Below are positions 1 to 7,971 of a DNA stretch of 64,000 nt, piece by piece. The first letter of the stretch is position 1, and every line of letters starts with the position of its first letter. This DNA comes from Flavobacterium sp. CG_23.5. Its GTDB lineage: Bacteria > Bacteroidota > Bacteroidia > Flavobacteriales > Flavobacteriaceae. A program made the translations under genes and the position numbers. Below the pieces are notes generated by a model. The model did not search any database. It was not told the DNA's origin and saw only the letters and a program-made list of their open reading frames with translations. The stretch is from contig NZ_JAGGNA010000001.1 in NCBI RefSeq assembly GCF_017875765.1, positions 2,507,001-2,571,000 on the forward strand, in the 5' to 3' direction.

Positions 1-1
1 G

Positions 2-535
2 CATGTCGAAAATGAATTAAAGAAAAGAAAGTTCTACGCTATTGGCGAAATTGGGATTGACTTATATTGGGATAAAACACATTTAGAAGAGCAACAAATT
101 GCTTTTAGAAGCCAAATCCGATTGGCAAAAAAATATAAATTACCCATTGTAATACATTGTAGAGAAGCATTCGATGAAATTTTTCAAATTTTGGAAGATG
201 AACAATCAGCTGACTTATTTGGTATTTTTCACTGTTTTTCTGGAACATATGAGCAAGCTTTGAGGGTTATTTCTTATAATATGAAACTTGGAATTGGGGG
301 TGTAGTAACTTTTAAAAATGGAAAAATCGACCAATTTCTGAATCAAATTGAGTTAAAACATATCGTTTTGGAAACGGATTCTCCGTATCTGGCGCCGATC
401 CCTTTTCGAGGAAAACGCAATGAGAGCGGTTATCTGGTTCATGTGGTCGATAAGTTGGCACAGATTTATAGCCTTTCAGCAAATGAGATTGCGGAAGTTA
501 CAACGCAGAATTCGAAAGCTGTTTTTGGGATTTAA
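2..535 (+). CDS. tatD: TatD family metal-dependent deoxyribonuclease (5' end outside window)
   Basis: This is the C-terminal part of a TatD-type TIM-barrel hydrolase, a family of metal-dependent DNases (3'-5' exonuclease or DNA repair roles). The frame is open from base 2 and already reads AIGEIGIDLYWDKT, a TatD hallmark containing a metal-binding Glu, so the start lies left of the window. A TTG at 122 is internal and is not the start. Further metal-site motifs follow: VIHCREAF, FHCFSGTYEQ and ETDSPYLAP. About 178 residues are visible of the roughly 255-260 usual for the family, so about 80 are missing. The stop is followed by a 64-bp gap before the acyltransferase gene on the same strand. 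Confidence 0.93.
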   Translation, partial: HVENELKKRKFYAIGEIGIDLYWDKTHLEEQQIAFRSQIRLAKKYKLPIVIHCREAFDEIFQILEDEQSADLFGIFHCFSGTYEQALRVISYNMKLGIGGVVTFKNGKIDQFLNQIELKHIVLETDSPYLAPIPFRGKRNESGYLVHVVDKLAQIYSLSANEIAEVTTQNSKAVFGI

Positions 536-599
536 AACAGAATTGACAATATTTTAATATTTTTTTTGTTCATTTGCGCACATAAAATTGAGAACCAAA

Positions 600-1736
600 A
601 TGCAAAAATTTGACGCTATTCGGCCATTTTACGATTCCGAAGTAAACGAGGCTCTTAAAAATGTTGTCCATCATCCTATGATGAAGGCATTAATGAACTT
701 TACTTTTCCAGAGGTAGAAGACGAAGTTTGGAAAGAACAACTCCGAAAAACGCATTCTATCCGTGATTTTCAATGTAATTTCATTTATAATTCGGTTCAA
801 AAAGTACTAGAGAAAAGCTCTGAAGGTTTAACGACTTCAGGTTTCGAAAATTTAGAAAAAAATACTTCTTATTTGTTTATTTCAAACCATCGGGATATTC
901 TTTTAGATACCACTTTGTTGAATACAGCTTTATTTGAACATGGGTTAGGGATGACAGCTTCGGCAATTGGAGATAATTTAGTTAAAAAAGCATTCTTAAG
1001 TACTCTCGCTAAATTAAATCGTAATTTCTTGGTGCTTCGTGGCTTAAGTCCAAGAGAAATGCTTCAAAGCTCTAAATTATTATCGGAATATATTGGTAAT
1101 TTATTGACACATGAAAATCGTTCGGTATGGATCGCACAACGCGAAGGAAGAACCAAAGACGGGAATGATGCCACCAATCCGGGTGTTTTAAAAATGCTTG
1201 GCATGGGTTCTGATGAGAAAAATTTGATGGATTATTTTAAGAAAATCAAAATTGTACCCGTTTCGATCTCCTATGAGTACGATCCAACGGATGCTTTGAA
1301 AATGCCTCAATTGATGGCAGAAGCCAATAATGAAATTTACATCAAGGAAAAAAATGAGGATTTCATGACCATTCTTAGCGGTGCCTTAGGGCAAAAGAAA
1401 AGAATTCATATTCATGTTGGTGAAGTTTTAGATAAAGAAATTGATATAATTGCAGCAGAAAATGACAGTACCAATAAGCAAATACAAGCTTTAGCACAAG
1501 TAATTGATGATGCAATTTTGAGCAATTATAAATTATGGCCAACGAATTTTATTGCTTACGATATTGTAAATAAAACCAATACCTACGCCCATTTGCACAC
1601 TGAAAATGAGAAATCACTTTTTATGCGTAGGTTAGAAATGAGAATAGATCATGACAATCCGGTAGCTCTGGATGGATTTTTAGCAATGTATGCGAATCCT
1701 GTTGTCAATAAATTGAAATACCATAATGTTGTCTAA
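600..1736 (+). CDS. 1-acyl-sn-glycerol-3-phosphate acyltransferase-like protein (PlsC family)
   Basis: This predicted 378-residue glycerolipid acyltransferase transfers acyl groups to a lysophospholipid or glycerol phosphate, probably at the inner membrane. The acyltransferase motif appears as ISNHRDILLD near residue 97, and a second conserved block reads AQREGRTKDG, in place of the usual FPEGTRS. I chose ATG 600 (MQKFDAIRPFYDSE) over an in-frame TTG at 588, because the TTG adds only four residues and ATG is the better start codon. The 3' end overlaps the asparaginase gene by 11 bp, so the two are probably co-transcribed and translationally coupled. The exact acyl acceptor cannot be read from the sequence. 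Confidence 0.85.
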   Translation: MQKFDAIRPFYDSEVNEALKNVVHHPMMKALMNFTFPEVEDEVWKEQLRKTHSIRDFQCNFIYNSVQKVLEKSSEGLTTSGFENLEKNTSYLFISNHRDILLDTTLLNTALFEHGLGMTASAIGDNLVKKAFLSTLAKLNRNFLVLRGLSPREMLQSSKLLSEYIGNLLTHENRSVWIAQREGRTKDGNDATNPGVLKMLGMGSDEKNLMDYFKKIKIVPVSISYEYDPTDALKMPQLMAEANNEIYIKEKNEDFMTILSGALGQKKRIHIHVGEVLDKEIDIIAAENDSTNKQIQALAQVIDDAILSNYKLWPTNFIAYDIVNKTNTYAHLHTENEKSLFMRRLEMRIDHDNPVALDGFLAMYANPVVNKLKYHNVV

Positions 1737-2754
1737 AGCCAAAATACTTTTAATTTATACCGGTGGTACTATTGGTATGAAAAAAGACTTTGAGACCGGT
1801 GCTCTTAGAGCTTTCAATTTCAGTAAATTGCTGCAAAGAATACCGGAATTGAAACAATTGGACTGCGAGATAGAAACGATTTCTTTTGAAACTCCTATTG
1901 ACTCTTCGAATATGAACCCCGAAAAATGGGCGAAAATTGCGACAATCATTGAAGATAAGTATACTTCATTTGATGGATTTGTTGTGCTTCATGGTTCAGA
2001 TACAATGTCTTACTCCGCTTCTGCTTTGAGTTTCATGTTAGAGAATTTATCAAAACCGGTAATTTTCACGGGTTCTCAATTGCCTATTGGAGATTTACGT
2101 ACTGATGCGAAAGAAAATCTGATAACTGCGATTCAAATTGCTTCTTTGCGGGAGAATGGCAAACCAGTCATCAATGAAGTGTGTCTTTATTTTGAATACA
2201 AATTATATAGAGGCAACAGAACCACAAAAATAAATGCCGAACATTTCAAGGCATTTACGTCGCCAAATTATCCTGATTTGGTAGAATCTGGTGTGCATCT
2301 AAAACTGAATTCTGAATTGTTTTTGCCTTTGAATAGCAATTTGCAATTGAAAGTCCATAAAAATTTGGATAACAACGTAGCTATTATTAAAATGTTTCCG
2401 GGCATTAACGAAGCAGTTTTATCTGCTATTTTTAATGTTCCAAGTCTAAAAGGTGTTATTTTAGAGACCTATGGAGCCGGAAATGCTCCTACAGAAGATT
2501 GGTTTATCAATCTTTTGAAAAAAGCCATTGCTAAAGGATTGCACATCATTAATGTTACTCAATGTTCTGCTGGAAGTGTGAGTATGGGACAATATGAAAC
2601 CAGTACCTCTTTGAAAGAAATTGGCGTTATTTCCGGAAAAGATATCACTACCGAAGCAGCAATCTCCAAATTAATGTATTTATTAGGTCAAAAAATAGCT
2701 CCGAAAGAGTTCAAAGAGATTTTCGAAACATCTTTGCGTGGAGAAATGGTATAA
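1726..2754 (+). CDS. ansA: type I L-asparaginase
   Basis: This 342-residue cytoplasmic-type asparaginase hydrolyses L-asparagine to aspartate and ammonia. The N-terminal LIYTGGTIGM carries the nucleophilic Thr. The second catalytic block, VVLHGSDTMSYSA, supplies the Thr-Asp pair, and FTGSQLPIGDLRTDA is typical of the family. There is no signal peptide, which fits type I (AnsA) rather than the periplasmic type II. The start ATG lies inside the end of the acyltransferase gene in another frame. The gene ends 56 bp before tRNA-Ser. Confidence 0.93.
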   Translation: MLSKAKILLIYTGGTIGMKKDFETGALRAFNFSKLLQRIPELKQLDCEIETISFETPIDSSNMNPEKWAKIATIIEDKYTSFDGFVVLHGSDTMSYSASALSFMLENLSKPVIFTGSQLPIGDLRTDAKENLITAIQIASLRENGKPVINEVCLYFEYKLYRGNRTTKINAEHFKAFTSPNYPDLVESGVHLKLNSELFLPLNSNLQLKVHKNLDNNVAIIKMFPGINEAVLSAIFNVPSLKGVILETYGAGNAPTEDWFINLLKKAIAKGLHIINVTQCSAGSVSMGQYETSTSLKEIGVISGKDITTEAAISKLMYLLGQKIAPKEFKEIFETSLRGEMV

Positions 2755-2810
2755 TAATTAGATTTTACTTTTCTACCTCATTTTTTTTCGTGTTCTTTGC
2801 AAACCAAAAT

Positions 2811-2897
2811 AGAGAGGTGTCCGAGTGGCTGAAGGAGCTAGCCTGGAAAGCTAGTATGTGGGTAACTGCATCGTGGGTTCGAATCCCATCCTCTCTG
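2811..2897 (+). tRNA. tRNA-Ser(GGA)
   Basis: This is an 87-nt class II tRNA with a long variable arm. The acceptor stem pairs AGAGAGG with CCTCTCT, followed by discriminator G at 2897. The anticodon stem CTAGC/GCTAG encloses the loop CTGGAAA, giving anticodon GGA. The T arm reads TGGGTTCGAATCCCA. CCA is not encoded, as is common in Bacteroidota. Its 3' end is the attachment site of the integrated element that follows, and the gene remains intact. Confidence 0.97.
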
Positions 2898-2900
2898 CAA
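2884..2900 (+). other. attL core (17-bp direct repeat, tRNA-Ser 3' end)
   Basis: The sequence TCCCATCCTCTCTGCAA covers the distal T arm, the 3' acceptor strand and three bases past the discriminator. It is repeated exactly at 12265-12281. Tyrosine recombinases commonly use tRNA 3' ends in this way. The base after the repeat differs at the two sites (T and A), which marks the outer limit of identity. Confidence 0.88.
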
Positions 2901-2905
2901 TTGAC

Positions 2906-2947
2906 AATCGTAACGGTATTGATAAACAATACGTTACGATTTTTTTG
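2906..2947 (+). terminator. Rho-independent terminator of tRNA-Ser, supplied by the element
   Basis: The 9-bp stem AATCGTAAC/GTTACGATT is extended by GTATTG/CAATAC around a 5-nt loop, with one bulged G at 2915, and is followed by a T-run at 2940-2946. It lies just inside the left element end. It would terminate tRNA-Ser transcription and replace the ancestral terminator, now displaced to 12284-12315. Confidence 0.85.
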
Positions 2948-3029
2948 TTATAAGGAGTGACAACATAGTATCAACATTTCAAAAAAAATTAATATTTCTA
3001 TATAAATGTAGTATTATTTTTAAAAGTTG

Positions 3030-5765
3030 TAATTGTGAGCTAAAGTTTGCCCATCGTTATATTTCTACTTCTTTGTTGAATAATACCAGTAGTTGCTTCC
3101 GTTTCAATCCTTCAAAGCCAAACTGATTTATTCAGTTTTGGAAGTATTTTAATGAAAGTGAAAGCCAAATTGATTTATCCACTTTTGGAAGGTTGTTAAT
3201 GCAATTGTGGGCCAAAGTTTGCCCAGCTTTGCATTTCAACTTCTTTGTTGAATAGTGCCAGTAATTGCTTCCGTTTCAATCCTTCAAAGCCAAATTGATT
3301 TATTCAGTTCGGTATGTTGTTAATGCAATTGTGATCCAAAGTTTGCCCAGCGTTATGTTTCTACTTCTTTGTTGAATAATGCCAGTAGTTGCTTCCGTTT
3401 CAATCCTTCAAAGCCAAATTGATTTACCTACTTTTGGAAGGATTTTAATGAAAGTGAAAGTCAAATTGATTTATCCACTTTTGGAAGGTTGTTAACGTAC
3501 TTGTGAGCCAAAGTTTGCCCAGCGTTATGTTTCTACTTCTTTGTTGAATAATGCCAGTAGTTGCTTCCGTTTCAATCCTTCAAAGCCAAATTGATTTATC
3601 CACTTTTGGAAGGTTGTTAACGCAATTGTGATCCAAAGTTTGCCCAGCTTTGCATTTCAAGTTCTTTGTTGAATAGTGCCAGTAGTTGCTTCCGTTTCAA
3701 TCCTTCAAAGCCAAAGTGGTTTATCTAATACTGGAAGGATTTTAATGAAAGTGAAAGTCAAATTGATTTATCCACTTTTGGAAGGTTGTTAACGTATTTG
3801 TGATCCAAAGTTTGCCCAGCGTTATGTTTCTACTTCTTTGTTGAATAATGCCAGTAGTTGCTTCCGTTTCAATCCTTCAAAGCTAAAGTGGTTTATCTAA
3901 TACTGGAAGGATTTTAATGAAAGTGAAAGTCAAATTGATTTATCCACTTTTGGAAGGTTGTTAATGCAATTGTGGGCCAAAGTTTGCCCAGCGTTATGTT
4001 ACTACTTTTTTGTTGAATAATGCCAGTAGTTGCTTCCGTTTCAATCCTTCAAAGTCAAATTGATTTATCCACTTTTGGAAGGTTGTTAACGCAATTGTGA
4101 TCCAAAGTTTGCCCAGCTTTGCATTTCAAGTTCTTTGTTGAATAGTGCCAGTAGTTGCTTCCGTTTCAATCCTTCAAAGCCAAATTGATTTATTGAGTTC
4201 GGTATGTTGTTAATGCAATTGTGATCCAAAGTTTGCCCAGCGTTATGTTTCTACTTCTTTGTTGAATAATGCCAGTAGTTGCTTCCGTTTCAATCCTTCA
4301 AAGCCAAAGTGGTTTATCTAATACTGGAAGGATTTTAATGAAAGTGAAAGTCAAATTGATTTATCCACTTTTGGAAGGTTGTTAACGTATTTGTGATCCA
4401 AAGTTTGCCCAGCGTTATGTTTCTACTTCTTTGTTGAATAATGCCAGTAGTTGCTTCCGTTTCAATCCTTCAAAGCTAAAGTGGTTTATCTAATACTGGA
4501 AGGATTTTAATGAAAGTGAAAGTCAAATTGATTTATCCACTTTTGGAAGGTTGTTAACGTATTTGTGATCCAAAGTTTGCCCAGCGTTATGTTTCTACTT
4601 CTTTGTTGAATAATGCCAGTAGTTGCTTCCGTTTCAATCCTTCAAAGCTAAAGTGGTTTATCTAATACTGGAAGGATTTTAATGAAAGTGAAAGTCAAAT
4701 TGATTTATCCACTTTTGGAAGGTTGTTAATGCAATTGTGGGCCAAAGTTTGCCCAGCGTTATGTTACTACTTTTTTGTTGAATAATGCCAGTAGTTGCTT
4801 CCGTTTCAATCCTTCAAAGTCAAATTGATTTATCCACTTTTGGAAGGTTGTTAACGCAATTGTGATCCAAAGTTTGCCCAGCTTTGCATTTCAAGTTCTT
4901 TGTTGAATAGTGCCAGTAGTTGCTTCCGTTTCAATCCTTCAAAGCCAAATTGATTTATTGAGTTCGGTATGTTGTTAATGCAATTGTGATCCAAAGTTTG
5001 CCCAGCGTTATGTTTCTACTTCTTTGTTGAATAATGCCAGTAGTTGCTTCCGTTTCAATCCTTCAAAGCCAAAGTGGTTTATCTAATACTGGAAGGATTT
5101 TAATGAAAGTGAAAGTCAAATTGATTTATCCACTTTTGGAAGGTTGTTAACGTATTTGTGAGCCAAAGTTTGCCCAGCGTTATGTTACTACTTTTTTGTT
5201 GAATAATGCCAGTAGTTGCTTCCGTTTCAATCCTTCAAAGCCAAAGTGGTTTATCTAATACTGGAAGGATTTTAATGAAAGTGAAAGTCAAATTGATTTA
5301 TCCACTTTTGGAAGGTTGTTAACGTATTTGTGATCCAAAGTTTGCCCAGCTTTGCATTTCAACTTCTTTGCTGAATAATACCAGTAGTTGCTTCCGTTTC
5401 AATCCTTCAAAGCCAAATTGATTTATCCACTTTTGGAAGGTTGTTAACGTATTTGTGGGCCAAAGTTTGCCCAGCGTTATGTTTCTACTTCTTTGTTGAA
5501 TAATGCCAGTAGTTGCTTCCGTTTCAATCCTTCAAAGCCAAATTGATTCACCTACTTTTGGAAGGATTTTAATGAAAGTGAAAGTCAAATTGATTTATCC
5601 ACTTTTGGAAGGTTGTTAACGTACTTGTGAGCCAAATTTTGCCCAGCTTTGCATTTCAACTTCTTTGCTGAATAATGCCAGTAGTTGCTTCCGTTTCAAT
5701 CCTTCAAAGCCAAACTGATTTATTCAGTTCGGTATATTGTTAACGCAATTGTGAGCCAAAGTTTG
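3030..5765 (+). repeat. Repeat array 1: 18 non-coding units, 124/125-bp and 172-bp pitch
   Basis: Every unit carries the core TTGCTTCCGTTTCAATCC. Unit marks (the first G of GTTGCTTCCG) fall at 3092, 3264, 3388, 3560, 3685, 3857, 4029, 4154, 4278, 4450, 4622, 4794, 4919, 5043, 5215, 5387, 5512 and 5684. Intervals are only 124/125 or 172 bp. The long form has an extra 48-bp module containing ATTTTAATGAAAGTGAAAG. Recurrent blocks are GCCAAAGTTTGCCCAG, GAATAATGCCAGTAGTTGC and ATTTATCCACTTTTGGAAGG. The pitches are not multiples of three and no frame stays open for 60 codons, so the array is not coding. It ends at GCCAAAGTTTG. Function unknown. Confidence 0.97.
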
Positions 5766-6005
5766 GCGTAAAGATTGTGTTGTTAACATAAATATCTTTA
5801 TTTATATAAAGTGTTAATTATAAGCATCTTGTAGAGTTGTGAAAGCCCCCCCCAAAAAAAAGCCTAATAGTAAAATCTTGTCTAAACAGCGATGTAGGAA
5901 TATCTTTTTTAATCGAGATTTTACCCCATACCCCTTAATACAATTTAAATTTTTATTTTTAAAGATTATCAAAATACATTTAACCTTCTTTAAATTTTTA
6001 TTTTA

Positions 6006-6695
6006 TTAAAAAAAATTACTTGGATCAGTATTTATCCATTCGTTATTATTAATTAAAACCTTACTTTTATTATTGTTAGGTTGGTTTTCAATCCAGCTTT
6101 TAAACCACCATTTTAAACTCGAAATATTAATTTGATATTGTTGTTTTGTATCATAATACTTAGCAAGGCAGTCGTCATAATTATGAATTTTAGTTTTAAA
6201 TTCATTTTCAAGTTCTAAATATTTTTCAGGAAAAGAAAACTTTAAAAAATTTGAGAGAGGAATTTTGTTTATACTCTCTATATCTTTTATCTTTTTTATC
6301 TTATTATCTTTAGATTCTTTAGTTATTGCTATTTGATTGCTATTTTGACTGGTACTTTGTTTGTCAATTACTATATCTTTACACGTATGAGCATCATATT
6401 TTAAAAGGGTTAACATAGTATATTTGTTTGTCGATTGTTTTATGATGTAGTTAGTGCGTTCTAACTTGCCTAATGCGGTCCTAATCTTACTAATAGTCAA
6501 CCCCGTTTCATACGCTAAACCTTCGGGACTAATAACCGTTTGTCCTCTTTCAATAACGATACTCTTCCAGTTTTTAACTTCAAAGTTTGCCCTTAATAAT
6601 AAATGGAAATATAAAACTTTTGTGTTCACATCTGTATACCATTCCCAATTAAGTATATCATTATTTATTTTTGTAAATCCCTTATTTGTTTCCAT
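6006..6695 (-). CDS. winged-helix replication-like protein (phage/plasmid type)
   Basis: This 229-residue protein has an N-terminal domain that reads like the winged-helix domain of phage and plasmid replisome organisers: GFTKINNDILNWEWYTD, then VLYFHLLLRANFE, RGQTVISPEGLAYETGL and KIRTALGKLERTNYI. A lysine/asparagine-rich linker (residues about 105-150) and a small C-terminal region ending WWFKSWIENQPNNNK follow. It may bind the element's origin and load a host helicase, but that role is inferred from domain resemblance. It is the last gene of the minus-strand operon, 13 bp after its neighbour. It is more AT-rich than the chromosomal genes, in line with horizontal origin. No terminator is obvious downstream. 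Confidence 0.7.
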   Translation of the reverse strand: METNKGFTKINNDILNWEWYTDVNTKVLYFHLLLRANFEVKNWKSIVIERGQTVISPEGLAYETGLTISKIRTALGKLERTNYIIKQSTNKYTMLTLLKYDAHTCKDIVIDKQSTSQNSNQIAITKESKDNKIKKIKDIESINKIPLSNFLKFSFPEKYLELENEFKTKIHNYDDCLAKYYDTKQQYQINISSLKWWFKSWIENQPNNNKSKVLINNNEWINTDPSNFF

Positions 6696-6708
6696 TAATT
6701 AATTGATT

Positions 6709-7362
6709 TTATTTCATCTGATCCTTAAATTCCAAATACTTTGGACCAGCTTTATAATAGTATACTTTTTCAATTCTGTAATTTGCGGACCGTTCAATAT
6801 ATCCATAGTCTAAAAATTTATCTAAATATTTATTTAGTGTTATTCTACTTTTAAAAAACATATTCAGTTCTTTCAAAATTTCAGTTTCATTAATAAAAAC
6901 AAAATTTGAATTAAATTTACCTAATGTGTTTTTATCAATTACTTTTAAAACAATCCAATCAATTAAACTTAATTTCATATCAAAATCTACACAATTATTT
7001 TGATTAATTACGATTTCGTTTTTATCGGTTTCAAAATACAATCTAAAATTTTGTGAAGGTTTTAAATACGTTTTTGATAACCTCTCACAATTCCAATGCC
7101 TTTCGATAAAACCCATATTAATTAAGTCTAAAATATACTTTTGACACGTGCCTTTTGTTAATTTTAATATTGGTATTTCTTTTAAAATTTCATTATGACT
7201 TACACCATACCAAACCCCTTTATCATCAGTAATACAGTCAAAAGGTGAAAACGATTTATTTTGAATAAGATGATTAACCGCACCTAAAATTGAAGCCATA
7301 TTACAATTAAAATTTAATCCATATTTTTGAATGTTCCCTTTGTTTATTACGATGTTTTTCAT
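6709..7362 (-). CDS. protein with two predicted winged-helix domains, element operon
   Basis: This 217-residue protein is not recognised by name. Two similar helix-turn-helix-like blocks can be seen. The first is VSHNEILKEIPILKL followed by KYILDLINMGFIERH (residues about 53-90). The second is INETEILKELNMFFKSR followed by LDKFLDYGYIERS (about 157-193). The double winged-helix layout recalls plasmid Rep_3 initiators and phage transcription regulators, so a role in replication initiation or control is possible but unproven. Its start codon overlaps the stop of the xis-like gene by 4 bp (ATGA), which implies translational coupling. Composition is rich in Asn, Ile and Lys, like the other element genes. 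Confidence 0.6.
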   Translation of the reverse strand: MKNIVINKGNIQKYGLNFNCNMASILGAVNHLIQNKSFSPFDCITDDKGVWYGVSHNEILKEIPILKLTKGTCQKYILDLINMGFIERHWNCERLSKTYLKPSQNFRLYFETDKNEIVINQNNCVDFDMKLSLIDWIVLKVIDKNTLGKFNSNFVFINETEILKELNMFFKSRITLNKYLDKFLDYGYIERSANYRIEKVYYYKAGPKYLEFKDQMK

Positions 7363-7646
7363 TTTGTTGTAGTGTTTGATTTAAGTAAAATTTCTTCAAT
7401 TGCTCGGCGTTCAAAATAAGTTCTATTACCAATTTTTAAGGCCGTAATAATTTTTTTGTTCGTCCAATTGTGCACTGTAAAAAGGCTGATATTTAAAAAA
7501 GCTGCCAATTCATCCCTTGTGAAAAAATCAGTTTTTGAGCCAGTTTCAAAGTCTTTTTTAAATTCATCAATTTGAATTTTCACACCATTTAAAATTTTTT
7601 CGGTTAATTCGTCTGGAGTAATTTCGTGTAACATTGTTGTTTTCAT
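7359..7646 (-). CDS. excisionase-like helix-turn-helix protein
   Basis: This 95-residue protein has a MerR/HTH_17-type DNA-binding domain in its C-terminal half: FFTRDELAAFLNISLFTVHN, then W, then a wing ending KIGNRTYFERRAIEEILLKS. Such proteins act as excisionases (directionality factors) or small regulators in Bacteroidota integrative elements, so it probably controls excision together with the recombinase at 10706-12031. It is the first gene of the minus-strand operon. The N-terminal 40 residues form a probable amphipathic helix. There is no strong Shine-Dalgarno signal; the upstream leader is very AT-rich. Confidence 0.75.
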   Translation of the reverse strand: MKTTMLHEITPDELTEKILNGVKIQIDEFKKDFETGSKTDFFTRDELAAFLNISLFTVHNWTNKKIITALKIGNRTYFERRAIEEILLKSNTTTK

Positions 7647-7971
7647 AATTATTTATTTTAGATTATTATTTTATTCTTTTGCCTTTATAAAAAAAGTAGG
7701 TAGGTTTAATTAATTATGTACAAATAATTCATAACACTAATAAAAACAACTACTTAACTATTTTTTATATCTTAATTCTTTTAAAATTTCTGTAATATTA
7801 TTACTGAAATGCTTTTACAATTGTTTACTTTGTTTACAATCGTTAGCAATTACATTTTATACAATTAGATTTAAGCTATATTTTAAAAAATCAAAACATA
7901 AAACAACGTTATTCTAACTATGCCAAAAGTATATTTAGAGTTATTTTATATTTGTTTGATTTGCTAACAAT
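7647..7971. other. AT-rich intergenic region, possible operon control or origin region
   Basis: This 325-bp stretch separates the xis-like gene from array 2 and has no coding potential. It contains two direct octamers TTGTTTAC at 7821-7828 and 7830-7837 (9-bp pitch), next to a palindromic ACAATTGT at 7817-7824. This pattern could be an operator or a minimal iteron pair for the winged-helix proteins. No promoter matching TAnnTTTG at a good position was found. The functional reading is an inference. Confidence 0.35.

Noticed and set aside
122..535. TTG at 122 as the tatD start
   Set aside because: The frame is open to the window edge and upstream residues carry the conserved TatD motif AIGEIGIDLYW.
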